From: Nitrospirales bacterium
GTDB lineage: Bacteria; Nitrospirota; Thermodesulfovibrionia; Thermodesulfovibrionales; Dissulfurispiraceae
Assembly: GCA_020846375.1 (NCBI GenBank)
Contig: JADLDZ010000239.1
Coordinates: 1 to 12,498 of the forward strand
DNA length: 12,498 nucleotides
Reading direction: 5' to 3'
The position numbers were made by a program, and so were the translations under genes. The notes under the pieces are model-generated. The model ran no database searches and was not told the origin of the DNA. It worked only from the letters and a program-made list of their open reading frames with translations. Of the stretch, positions 7,098-12,498 are shown one piece after another; position 1 is the first letter of the stretch, and the number at the start of each line of letters is the position of its first letter.

Positions 7098-7439
7098 TTA
7101 TTTGAAGAGATTGCCGAGGCCGCCCCCCATTCCGGGGATCTGCAGGCCCATGGTGAGCTTCGACATCTCTTCGTTCACCATCTGCTGCGCCCTTCTCAAT
7201 GCCTCGTTCGCTGCGGCGAGGATGAGGTCCTGCAGCATTTCCACGTCATCGGGGTTGACTACGTCCTTCTCTATTTTCACGGAGATCAGCTCTCCCCCCC
7301 CATTTGCGACAACGGTCACCATCCCGCCTCCGGCCGTTGCTTCAACAGTTTTGGTCCGCGCCTCTTCCTGCATCTTCTGCATCTGTTCCTGCAGCTTCTG
7401 GGCTTGACGCATCATGTCTCCCAGCATCTTCTTAGACAT
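7098..7439 (-). CDS. ybaB: Nucleoid-associated protein, YbaB/EbfC family
   Basis: This small dimeric DNA-binding protein is of a family linked to nucleoid structure and global regulation. The 113-aa protein has a long N-terminal helix rich in Gln, Met and Lys (MSKKMLGDMMRQAQKLQEQM). The family core follows: GGGMVTVVANGGGELISVKI (about 37-56) and VNPDDVEMLQDLILAAANEA. A Gly/Met-rich tail ends GMGGGLGNLFK. The ATG (7439) overlaps the dnaX stop by eight bases (ATGTCTAA). Its Shine-Dalgarno GGAGGAG lies inside the last dnaX codons, so translation is probably coupled. The position between dnaX and recR is widely conserved in bacteria and supports the call. Confidence 0.95.
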   Translation of the reverse strand: MSKKMLGDMMRQAQKLQEQMQKMQEEARTKTVEATAGGGMVTVVANGGGELISVKIEKDVVNPDDVEMLQDLILAAANEALRRAQQMVNEEMSKLTMGLQIPGMGGGLGNLFK

Positions 7440-9156
7440 TATCTCCTCCTTTTTTGATGGGTATGATATCCACGATCCGGCCTTCGAACAGCTCGAGTGC
7501 CTCCAGGACGACAGGGTTCTGCATCACCTTTTCTTTCAAATCCTTCCTGCTCGCAGTGGGGGCCTGTGCCGTCCCGATGACGATATCCACGGTTTTACCG
7601 CAGAGCCCCCCGAGAGTCTTCGCGACCAGAGGAAGACTCTCCCGTACGGAATCGGCATGTACGGAAAATCCTCCGTTGAACGTGAGGGTGATTTCCGTCC
7701 CGTTCGCGGAAAACACCGCTTCCCGCAGCTTGCTGGCTAGGGGATGATTGGTCTCGTCGATCTTCTCGACGGCCGCGCTCCATACATCGGCAAGCGGAGA
7801 GTCCGAGGTATGCGGTACCGGGGCAGGCTCTTCCGCAGGGGCAGCTTCTTGCAGCACGGGGCTTAGCTCCTCGGTTCCTTTTCGCGGGAGGGCCTTCTCG
7901 CTGCGCTGTCCTTTCTTTCCTGCACTCTCCTGCCGCGAAGCCTCCCTGCCGGTGCTCCTCCTTGCAGGGGGAGCGTCCTCCGCCAAGGGGGTTCCCGGAC
8001 GGGACCCCTGCGGCCCGCCTCTGTCCTCTGCTCCCCCGAGCGCCCGGAGCGCCTCGTCAACAGCCTTGAAATGGCTCAGGAGACTCAGACGGATGAGCGT
8101 CATCTCGAGTGCGATCCTCGGGTAAAAAGCGCTCCTGATGCCCGGCTCCGCCTTGATCAGCTCGGAAAGGAGGAGCGCCATATGTTCCTCGGAGGTCTTC
8201 TCCTTCAGGGAGGCGATCGCCCGCGCCTCCTCCTCGCTCACGTCCATCGTCTCCTCCATCCCGTCGACGATCTTCGCGACAAGGAGGTTCCGTACGAACT
8301 GCAGCAGGTCACGGGTGAAGCTCTTCAGGTCGGTCCCCGTGGAGGTAAGCCCGGCGATGAGGGAAATGATCCCTTTGCGGTCGCCGCCAATCACCCCCCC
8401 GGTGATCCGCGACAGGGTCTCCACATCGGTAATGCCGAGGAGGTCCTTGACGTCCTCGGCGGAAATCGTATCGGAAAAGGAAGTCACCTGATCGAGGATG
8501 GTAAGGGAATCCCGCATGCTTCCGTCCGCAGCACGGGCGACGATGTCCAGCGCGGCAGGCGCTATGGAGATGCCTTCCGCCTCGGAAATGGACTTCAGCC
8601 TCTCCTTTATCTTATTGACGGTAATACGGGTGAAGGGGAGGTGCTGGCACCGGGAAAGCACGGTGGGCGGAATCTTCTTCGGCTCGGTGGTGGCAAGCAC
8701 GAAGACCACATGGGGCGGAGGCTCCTCAAGGGTCTTCAGGAGAGCATTGAAAGCGGAGGTGGAGAGCATGTGCGCCTCGTCGATGATATAGATCTTGTAC
8801 CGGGCACCGGAGGGGGCATAGCGGACCCTCTCCCTGAGATCCCTTATGTTATCGACCCCTGTGTTCGAGGCCCCGTCGATTTCAGAGACATCCACGGAGG
8901 CGCCGCCGGCTACCTCCACGCAGACAGGGCAGTGTCCGCACGGTTCGGGCGTCGGTCCGTTCACGCAGTTGAGCGCTTTTGCGAGGATCCTCGCCGTGGT
9001 GGTCTTCCCTACACCGCGGGGTCCGGAAAAGATATAGGCATGGGCCACTTTCCGGGAAGCAAGGGCGTTCTTCAGAATACGCGCTACATGCTCCTGTCCC
9101 GTCAGGTCATCGAGGGTCTGCGGTCTCCACTTTCTCGCTAAAACAAGGTATGCCAT
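7432..9156 (-). CDS. dnaX: DNA polymerase III subunits gamma/tau (clamp-loader ATPase)
   Basis: This AAA+ motor subunit of the clamp loader loads the beta sliding clamp and organises the replisome. The 574-aa product starts MAYLVLARKWRPQTLDDLTG. It has the Walker A GPRGVGKT (45-52), a zinc site Cys64, Cys73, Cys76, Cys79, Walker B IIDEAH (about 124-129), sensor 1 LATTEPKKIPPTVLSRC, and the SRC arginine-finger motif (168-170). Domain III ends near residue 360. A low-complexity Pro/Ala/Glu/Lys-rich linker of roughly 80 residues leads to a C-terminal domain. No A-rich slippery site was found, so a separate frameshifted gamma form is not evident. The start has GAGGAG just upstream. The gene lies between SRP RNA and ybaB; its leader holds alternative hairpins. 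Confidence 0.97.
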   Translation of the reverse strand: MAYLVLARKWRPQTLDDLTGQEHVARILKNALASRKVAHAYIFSGPRGVGKTTTARILAKALNCVNGPTPEPCGHCPVCVEVAGGASVDVSEIDGASNTGVDNIRDLRERVRYAPSGARYKIYIIDEAHMLSTSAFNALLKTLEEPPPHVVFVLATTEPKKIPPTVLSRCQHLPFTRITVNKIKERLKSISEAEGISIAPAALDIVARAADGSMRDSLTILDQVTSFSDTISAEDVKDLLGITDVETLSRITGGVIGGDRKGIISLIAGLTSTGTDLKSFTRDLLQFVRNLLVAKIVDGMEETMDVSEEEARAIASLKEKTSEEHMALLLSELIKAEPGIRSAFYPRIALEMTLIRLSLLSHFKAVDEALRALGGAEDRGGPQGSRPGTPLAEDAPPARRSTGREASRQESAGKKGQRSEKALPRKGTEELSPVLQEAAPAEEPAPVPHTSDSPLADVWSAAVEKIDETNHPLASKLREAVFSANGTEITLTFNGGFSVHADSVRESLPLVAKTLGGLCGKTVDIVIGTAQAPTASRKDLKEKVMQNPVVLEALELFEGRIVDIIPIKKGGDNV

Positions 9157-9170
9157 AACTCCTCTGTCTC

Positions 9171-9224
9171 ATGAATGACCCCCCGCTCCACCGCGGGTTC
9201 ATGGTCATCCGTGGAGGCGGGGAG
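9171..9224 (-). promoter_or_regulatory. dnaX leader with two mutually exclusive hairpins
   Basis: In the minus-strand RNA, fold A pairs GGAUGACC with GGUCAUUC (8 pairs, one wobble) and CCCGC with GCGGG inside it. Fold B pairs CCCCGC-C-UCCAC (9211-9222) with GUGGAGCGGGG (9181-9191), 11 pairs with one bulged base. Both use the same GCGGG stretch, so they cannot coexist. Fold A reaches close to the dnaX ribosome binding site (about 15 bases upstream of the ATG at 9156). The layout resembles an attenuator or translational switch, but no ligand or protein partner is suggested by the sequence. Confidence 0.4.
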
Positions 9225-9292
9225 CGTTCCGGCCATGGAGGTGAGGCGATCCTGTTTTTCTTCAGCCGGCGGCCGGCCTGCCCGGCGTCGCT

Positions 9293-9320
9293 CTCATCGT
9301 CCGGCGGTGCGGGTGATGAG
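9293..9320 (-). other. Small hairpin downstream of SRP RNA
   Basis: CTCATC (9293-9298) pairs with GATGAG (9315-9320), with a possible inner CCG/CGG stem. It lies in the 191-bp leader between SRP RNA and dnaX. No U-run follows on the minus strand, so it does not look like a terminator. It may mark the 3' processing region of the SRP precursor. Confidence 0.3.
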
Positions 9321-9347
9321 CATCAGCCGTGAGCAAGGTGTTGTTAT

Positions 9348-9445
9348 GGGACCGGCTTGCTGCGGCACCCAGACGAAGCGCTTACCGTTGCTTCCTTCCG
9401 GACCTGGCGGAGTTCACACCAGCCTGCTGCGCAGGGCCAGCCCCC
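9348..9445 (-). ncRNA. ffs: Signal recognition particle RNA, small bacterial (4.5S) type
   Basis: This RNA binds Ffh to form the particle that delivers membrane and secreted proteins to the translocon. The minus strand carries the nearly invariant domain IV core CAGGTCCGGAAGGAAGCAAC with its GGAA tetraloop. The ends close as a helix: GGGGCUGGC (from 9444) pairs with GCCGGUCCC (to 9348), nine pairs with G-U wobbles, and an inner CUGCG/CGCAG pairing continues the hairpin. The length of about 98 nt fits the short form without an Alu domain. It lies 17 bp downstream of tRNA-Ser and upstream of dnaX. Exact mature ends are estimated from the closing helix; the flanks hold a long inverted repeat. 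Confidence 0.93.
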
Positions 9446-9462
9446 GGCTGAAGAAAAACATC

Positions 9463-9552
<90 letters not shown>

Positions 9553-9574
9553 AACTGGTGCTGATCTTGTTCGT

Positions 9575-9603
9575 ATTGTATGGTACCGTGGTATTTATTG
9601 CAA
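9575..9603 (-). promoter_or_regulatory. Promoter of tRNA-Ser, SRP RNA and probably dnaX-ybaB-recR
   Basis: On the minus strand TTGCAA (-35, 9598-9603) and TACAAT (-10, 9575-9580) are separated by exactly 17 bases. Initiation near 9568 would leave about 16 bases before the tRNA. The -35 lies in the small palindrome GGTATT-N6-AATACC (9590-9607), a possible operator. The 189-bp gap 9553-9741 holds this promoter and the divergent one for the TPR-like gene. Confidence 0.65.
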
Positions 9604-9673
9604 TACCGGTGTCGGAACTCTTTATTGTAAGATTTCATGCCGAAAAAATCCAGTGGGCAGGAGGAGGTCCGGC

Positions 9674-9684
9674 TGTGATATAAT
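9674..9684 (+). promoter_or_regulatory. Extended -10 promoter of the TPR-like protein gene
   Basis: TGTGATATAAT is a perfect TATAAT (9679-9684) preceded by TGn (9676-9678). No good -35 is seen, which is common for extended -10 promoters. Initiation near 9691 leaves about 50 bases to the ATG at 9742. Confidence 0.6.
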
Positions 9685-9741
9685 CTCAGGGTCTTGCGGG
9701 CTTCTTTCGTAGTCCGGATGTGTGTCGTAAGGAGTGAGAAG

Positions 9742-10521
9742 ATGAAAGGAAAAGCTTTTGCAGCAGCAGCGGTAATGGTGGTTGCATCACTGGTAGGTCT
9801 CTACTATCATGTAACGGAGACGGGTACGACGAAAGTCGTTATGAAACAGGAAAAACAGATTTCCCCTGCGACGTCGGCCCCCCCGGCTGAAAAGGAGGTC
9901 TCCCCGGCCCAGCCGGTGTATCAGTTCAGTACTGCAGCACCGTCCTCTGCCGGGATGGGCGATGTTTCCGCCCTCATTTCCCGCTATCTTCCGGGGAAGC
10001 AGGACGGCTTCGAGACGCGCCTCAAGCTCAGCGAGGCGTTGTATGAAAACAACTATGCACCCGACGCCCGGGGAATTTTCAACTCTCTCAACGATGCGGA
10101 CATATGCGGGTTCATTACCTCGAAAACGCCGGGTGCCCGGTGCGAGGGAGACATGCGGGCAAAGCTGGGCGAGCTGCTCTATGCCGACGGCTATCTCAAG
10201 CTTGCGAAAGATCTCCTGACGGCCCTGGTTTCCGAATCGACGGCCCGGATGACGAATGTGGGAATCGACGCTTTCAAGACCCTGAGGAGCGCGTACCGCA
10301 GCTCCGGGGAAATGGCGAAATACGAGTCTCTCATCGAATCCATTCCCGAATCATACCCGTTGAAGCCCGAAATCCTGATGGACGCTGCCAATTTCTACGC
10401 GGAGGAGGGGAACAAGGAGAAGGCGAAGAGTATTCTCACGGCCGCCCTCGACAAGTTCCCGCAGAATACCGCTCTCCATGCCTTCATGGAGAGCAGGTTC
10501 GGAGTGGAGTCTGTCCAGTAA
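9742..10521 (+). CDS. Membrane-anchored TPR-like protein, function unknown
   Basis: I recognise no named family. The 259-aa product begins MKGKAFAAAAVMVVASLVGLYYHV, a single hydrophobic segment (about residues 5-22) acting as signal anchor or uncleaved signal. A disordered Ala/Pro/Ser/Lys stretch follows (about 25-75). The rest is helical: helix pairs near 90-115, 138-165 and 172-200, and a plausible tetratricopeptide unit at 208-241 (ILMDAANFYAEEGNKEKAKSILTAALDKFPQN). Two cysteines (122, 134) flank a short insert. A periplasmic scaffold or interaction role is inferred. I chose the ATG at 9742, with AAGGAG (9729-9734) seven bases upstream; the frame opens earlier at 9694, but those 16 residues would spoil the N-terminal signal. 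The start fits an upstream extended -10 promoter, and a terminator-like hairpin follows the stop. Confidence 0.85.
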   Translation: MKGKAFAAAAVMVVASLVGLYYHVTETGTTKVVMKQEKQISPATSAPPAEKEVSPAQPVYQFSTAAPSSAGMGDVSALISRYLPGKQDGFETRLKLSEALYENNYAPDARGIFNSLNDADICGFITSKTPGARCEGDMRAKLGELLYADGYLKLAKDLLTALVSESTARMTNVGIDAFKTLRSAYRSSGEMAKYESLIESIPESYPLKPEILMDAANFYAEEGNKEKAKSILTAALDKFPQNTALHAFMESRFGVESVQ

Positions 10522-10544
10522 CAGGGGAAGGAACTGATTTTTCA

Positions 10545-10573
10545 GGGCAAAGGTTCCTCCCTTTGCCTCTTTT
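10545..10573 (+). terminator. Terminator-like hairpin between the TPR-like gene and the DUF3786 gene
   Basis: GGCAAAGG (10546-10553) pairs perfectly with CCTTTGCC (10560-10567) around the loop TTCCTC, followed by TCTTTT (10568-10573). AGGAAC (10529-10534) could instead pair with GTTCCT (10553-10558), which would open this stem. The element could therefore end transcription or act as an attenuator before the next gene, whose ATG is only five bases past the T-run. Confidence 0.6.
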
Positions 10574-10578
10574 GAAAT

Positions 10579-11178
10579 ATGGCGAGCGGAGAAGAGAAGG
10601 CCTGGGAGATACTGGCGGCGCTTTCCCCTGCGGAGGTGTGCAGGAACGCGCAGGCAGCCTACGACGAAGGGGCAGGGTCGTATGTCCTTGTTTCCTGCGG
10701 GATGGAGGTCTGCATCGTTCCGCGTGAGAGGAAGATCTGCAGCAGCGCTCCTGGCAGCGACCTGCTCCTGCAAAGGCTGGTCTACTTCTTCAAGCTCTCC
10801 GTCCTGTGGTATCTCTGCAGTGCAAAGGACATCGCCCTGTCGGGGCGGTTGGTGAGTCCCATCAATCTCAGGGGGGGGCAGCTCTACTTCAGGGGCTCCC
10901 ATGTGTTCCCCAATGAAAAGGTCGCACAAAAATACGGGTCTGACGCGGCGGGGTTCATCGCCCGGGGCAGAGAACTTGGCGGCGAGGTGCTGGAGCACGG
11001 CGATGCCGCCGTCAGGCTTTTCCCCCTGCCGCGGGTACCCGTCGTGCTGATACTCTGGACCGAGGACGAGGAGTTCCCTCCCCGTGTGGACCTCCTCCTG
11101 GATTCCACCTGCGAGATGCAGCTTCCGCTGGACATCGTCTGGTCCATCGCCATGATGAGTCTCCTGAGCATGCTCTGA
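10579..11178 (+). CDS. DUF3786 family protein, function unknown
   Basis: The 199-aa soluble protein matches what I recall of the DUF3786 family, found mainly in anaerobic bacteria; no function is established. Recognisable segments are AWEILAALSPAEVCRNAQAAYD near the N-terminus, LLQRLVYFFKLSVLWYLCSAKDI (63-85), INLRGGQLYFRGSHVFPNEKVAQKYG (95-120), LFPLPRVPVVLILWTEDEEFP (147-167) and a hydrophobic LDIVWSIAMMSLL tail. Six cysteines (21, 40, 45, 54, 80, 178) are present without a clear metal motif. The ATG at 10579 gives a natural family N-terminus, yet no Shine-Dalgarno is visible and a terminator-like hairpin ends five bases upstream. Expression may need readthrough of that hairpin. It is the last core-like gene before the AT-rich right end. 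Confidence 0.8.
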   Translation: MASGEEKAWEILAALSPAEVCRNAQAAYDEGAGSYVLVSCGMEVCIVPRERKICSSAPGSDLLLQRLVYFFKLSVLWYLCSAKDIALSGRLVSPINLRGGQLYFRGSHVFPNEKVAQKYGSDAAGFIARGRELGGEVLEHGDAAVRLFPLPRVPVVLILWTEDEEFPPRVDLLLDSTCEMQLPLDIVWSIAMMSLLSML

Positions 11179-11382
11179 AAGTAGTGGTAGCGTGGCTCTC
11201 TTATTTCTTCAGTTTCCAAGTCTTTCTAATGTGCTAATTCCCTTGTAGTATTTTGCTGCTCTATATAGTAGAAAAATAGTATTAGAGCGCATTGAAATAT
11301 CAGAAATGATTTCAGTAAAATACACTTGCTTTACAATAAATGACATACTGAGGTCGTAAGCAAATAAAGGAGGCATACACTT
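11179..11382. other. AT-rich intergenic region at the core/accessory boundary
   Basis: This 204-bp stretch is visibly richer in A and T than everything to its left. It holds a small inverted repeat GCTCTA (11258-11263)/TAGAGC (11283-11288), a promoter with an internal hairpin, and the mrr ribosome binding site. No terminator for the DUF3786 gene and no coding remnant were recognised. Confidence 0.6.
11292..11321 (+). promoter_or_regulatory. Candidate promoter of the mrr gene with internal palindrome
   Basis: TTGAAA (11292-11297) and TAAAAT (11316-11321) are 18 bases apart. Between and overlapping them, TGAAAT-AT-CA and TGATTTCA form an imperfect palindrome around a GAAA centre (11293-11314), the usual place for a repressor site. 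Initiation near 11328 gives a leader of about 55 bases. The motif match is fair; the operator is a guess. Confidence 0.5.
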
Positions 11383-12291
11383 GTGCCTATTCCTGACTAC
11401 GAGACCTTAATGCTGCCACTTCTGCGCATTGCCGAAGCAAAAAAAGGAAATGAAGTAGCTCTGATCGATGCGATAGCACAACTTTCTTCTGAATATGGAC
11501 TTACAGAAGAAGAAAAGAGGGAATTGCTTCCCAGCGGAGGCACAAAGTTTTCCTCTCGTGTTTCTTGGGCAAGGACATATTTGCAAAAAGCTGGCCTGAT
11601 CGAGGCTACTCGTCGCGGTTGCTTCAAAATCACTCGTCGCGGCTGCGAGGTTCTGAAAAAGAGACCCCAACGAATCGATAATAAAATTCTTTCACAATTC
11701 GAAGAATTTAGAGAATTTCAGGGGAGAAAGAAAATAAAAAAGGAAAATGATCTTACCTCCTCCGAAACACCTATTGAGTCGATAGCTACTTACTACGAAC
11801 AAATACGTGCTGCTTTGGCATCTGAATTGCTCGACAGGATAAAAAGATGCTCTCCTCAATTTTTTGAGCGACTTGTTATACGCCTGCTTGTGCAAATGGG
11901 ATACGGCGGTTCATTGAAAGATGCAGGCCAGGCTATCGGTAGGACAGGCGACGGAGGAATTGACGGCGTTATTCGAGAAGACAAGCTTGGTCTGGACAAT
12001 GTTTATATTCAAGCAAAGCGGTGGACGGATAAATCAGTCGGCAGTCCTGACATAGACCAGTTCGCAGGCGCCTTGTCCAAGAAGAAAGCGACTAAAGGCA
12101 TATTCATTACAACATCCGCCTTCACAAAAGATGCGCTTGCTTCGGTCCGTAAATATTCATCTCGAATTATTCTCATCGACGGCATTAATCTCGCAGATTA
12201 CATGATCGATTATGGTATCGGCGTATCAGTTGCCTCAACGTATGAGATCAAAAAGATTGATTCAGATTTCTTTGATGGGGATCTTGAATAG
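11383..12291 (+). CDS. mrr: Mrr-family restriction endonuclease (type IV-like, modified-DNA targeting)
   Basis: Mrr enzymes cleave foreign or modified (typically methylated) DNA. The 302-aa protein has a winged-helix N-terminal domain (about 1-95, YETLMLPLLRIAEAKKGNEV to ITRRGCEVLKKRP), a charged linker, and a C-terminal PD-(D/E)xK-like catalytic domain. There FFERLVIRLLVQMGYGG (160-176) precedes TGDGGIDGVI (Asp190, Asp194) and VYIQAKRW (Gln210, Lys212), the D...QxK active site typical of Mrr. GIFITTSAFTKDA and LIDGINLADYM are also family-like. The start is GTG (11383), with AAAGGAGG (11366-11373) nine bases upstream. No methyltransferase or specificity subunit is nearby, so it looks solitary. 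Base and codon usage are much more AT-rich than in the neighbouring core genes, and an IS end follows within 100 bp, pointing to horizontal acquisition. The ORF appears intact. Confidence 0.92.
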   Translation: MPIPDYETLMLPLLRIAEAKKGNEVALIDAIAQLSSEYGLTEEEKRELLPSGGTKFSSRVSWARTYLQKAGLIEATRRGCFKITRRGCEVLKKRPQRIDNKILSQFEEFREFQGRKKIKKENDLTSSETPIESIATYYEQIRAALASELLDRIKRCSPQFFERLVIRLLVQMGYGGSLKDAGQAIGRTGDGGIDGVIREDKLGLDNVYIQAKRWTDKSVGSPDIDQFAGALSKKKATKGIFITTSAFTKDALASVRKYSSRIILIDGINLADYMIDYGIGVSVASTYEIKKIDSDFFDGDLE

Positions 12292-12385
12292 ACATCCGAA
12301 AAAACTGCGATTGGAGGGCCGAACTTGTCGGATCGGAGTTTTCAGGCGCTTATCGAACAAGAGAGGGACATTGACCTCGGATGTC
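12291..12385. repeat. 9-bp inverted repeat between mrr and the IS end
   Basis: GACATCCGA (12291-12299, starting on the last base of the mrr stop codon) is matched by TCGGATGTC (12377-12385), which overlaps the presumed IS tip. A second short pair ATTGAC/GTCAAT (12370-12375, 12383-12388) lies at the right side. The 77 bp between the 9-mers contain nothing I recognise. Confidence 0.45.
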
Positions 12386-12498
12386 AATAGTGGACACGAA
12401 ACCATTCATGCTGCCAGCCGTTCGGCATAGAATTCTTGCCTATACGCCGCAGGGGACAGATATCTCAGTCTTTCCTGCCGACGCTGCCGATTGTAGAA
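12382..12498 (-). mobile_element. IS3-family insertion sequence, 3' end (cut by window edge)
   Basis: The outer tip appears to be TGTCAATAGTGGACA at 12382, consistent with the 5'-TG...CA-3' ends of IS3 elements, and lies 24 bp outside the transposase stop codon. The remainder of the element is beyond the window, so the second end and any target duplication cannot be checked. The exact boundary is inferred. Confidence 0.7.
12406..12498 (-). CDS. IS3-family transposase OrfB, C-terminal 30 residues
   Basis: This is the tail of a DDE transposase (rve integrase core). The minus-strand frame entering at 12498 reads FYNRQRRQERLRYLSPAAYR and continues to a TGA at 12408-12406. The pattern FYNxxRR...LGYLSPxxY is the standard C-terminus of IS3-family OrfB; here the usual His-Ser after the RR is replaced by Gln-Glu. 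The catalytic residues are outside the window, so activity cannot be judged. Confidence 0.85.
   Translation of the reverse strand, partial: FYNRQRRQERLRYLSPAAYRQEFYAERLAA

Larger units (their letters stand above)
9253..9460. repeat. Long inverted repeat enclosing the SRP RNA gene
   Basis: The arms are 9253-9277 and 9436-9460. They match as inverted copies over 25 bases with two differences; the first 17 (TGTTTTTCTTCAGCCGG) are perfect. In the minus-strand RNA one difference becomes a G-U pair, leaving a single G-G mismatch. The right arm starts three bases after the tRNA-Ser 3' end and its inner part is the SRP RNA 5' strand, so this long stem would compete with the mature SRP helix. A processing stem for the precursor RNA is one reading. 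Confidence 0.7.

Noticed and set aside
7432..8100. Programmed frameshift site in dnaX for a gamma form
   Set aside because: I looked for an A-AAA-AAG-type slippery run in the linker region and saw none; the short A stretches lack the heptamer pattern.
8071..9141. 356-aa plus-strand frame opposite dnaX
   Set aside because: It is a shadow of the conserved dnaX AAA+ domain, with no ribosome binding site or recognisable domain.
9171..9202. Short leader peptide beginning ATGAACCCG upstream of dnaX
   Set aside because: No ribosome binding site precedes it and the frame runs into dnaX out of phase; there is no sign of regulatory codons.
12212..12430. 72-aa plus-strand frame spanning the mrr end and the IS tip
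   Set aside because: It overlaps the 3' end of mrr in another frame and crosses the IS boundary; no family match or ribosome binding site.

Overview
The window is mostly a compact, GC-rich bacterial chromosome segment with short gaps and overlapping operon genes. Its right end changes abruptly to AT-rich accessory DNA. The core genes (futalosine-type menaquinone genes, a GcvH/Lpd pair, a DUF3786 protein) would fit an anaerobic or microaerophilic bacterium of the Nitrospirota or Desulfobacterota type. That assignment is an inference from gene families; no rRNA or other phylogenetic marker was analysed.

Layout, left to right. (1) 1-2234, minus strand: a gcvH-lpdA-eno operon. It has a clear promoter upstream of gcvH, a 4-base overlap between gcvH and lpdA, and a hairpin between lpdA and eno; eno runs off the left edge. 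(2) 2438-4650, plus strand: a UbiA-family prenyltransferase of the MqnP type, followed at once by an MtaD/MqnX-type amidohydrolase. This pair suggests menaquinone synthesis through futalosine, and it ends at a probable intrinsic terminator. (3) 4780-6423, plus strand: an alpha-D-phosphohexomutase with its own extended -10 promoter. It is convergent with recR, 9 bp away. (4) 6433-9552, minus strand: tRNA-Ser(GGA), SRP (4.5S) RNA, dnaX, ybaB/ebfC, recR. I recall the same order from Bacillus subtilis. One promoter sits just upstream of the tRNA and no internal terminator was found, so the set could be a single transcript. The SRP RNA is enclosed by a long inverted repeat, and the dnaX leader can fold into two mutually exclusive hairpins. 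(5) 9742-11178, plus strand: a membrane-anchored TPR-like protein, a terminator-like hairpin, then a DUF3786 protein whose start codon lies just beyond the hairpin and lacks a visible ribosome binding site. (6) 11179-12498: AT-rich DNA carrying a lone Mrr-family restriction endonuclease gene with its own promoter, then the tip of an IS3-family insertion sequence with the last 30 codons of its transposase. This looks like a horizontally acquired junction.

I found no wholly new multi-gene system. The most unusual structures are RNA-level: the inverted repeat around SRP RNA, the dual-fold dnaX leader, the apparently leaderless mqnP start, and a shared extended -10 promoter style. All of these were found by reading; no folding or database search was run.
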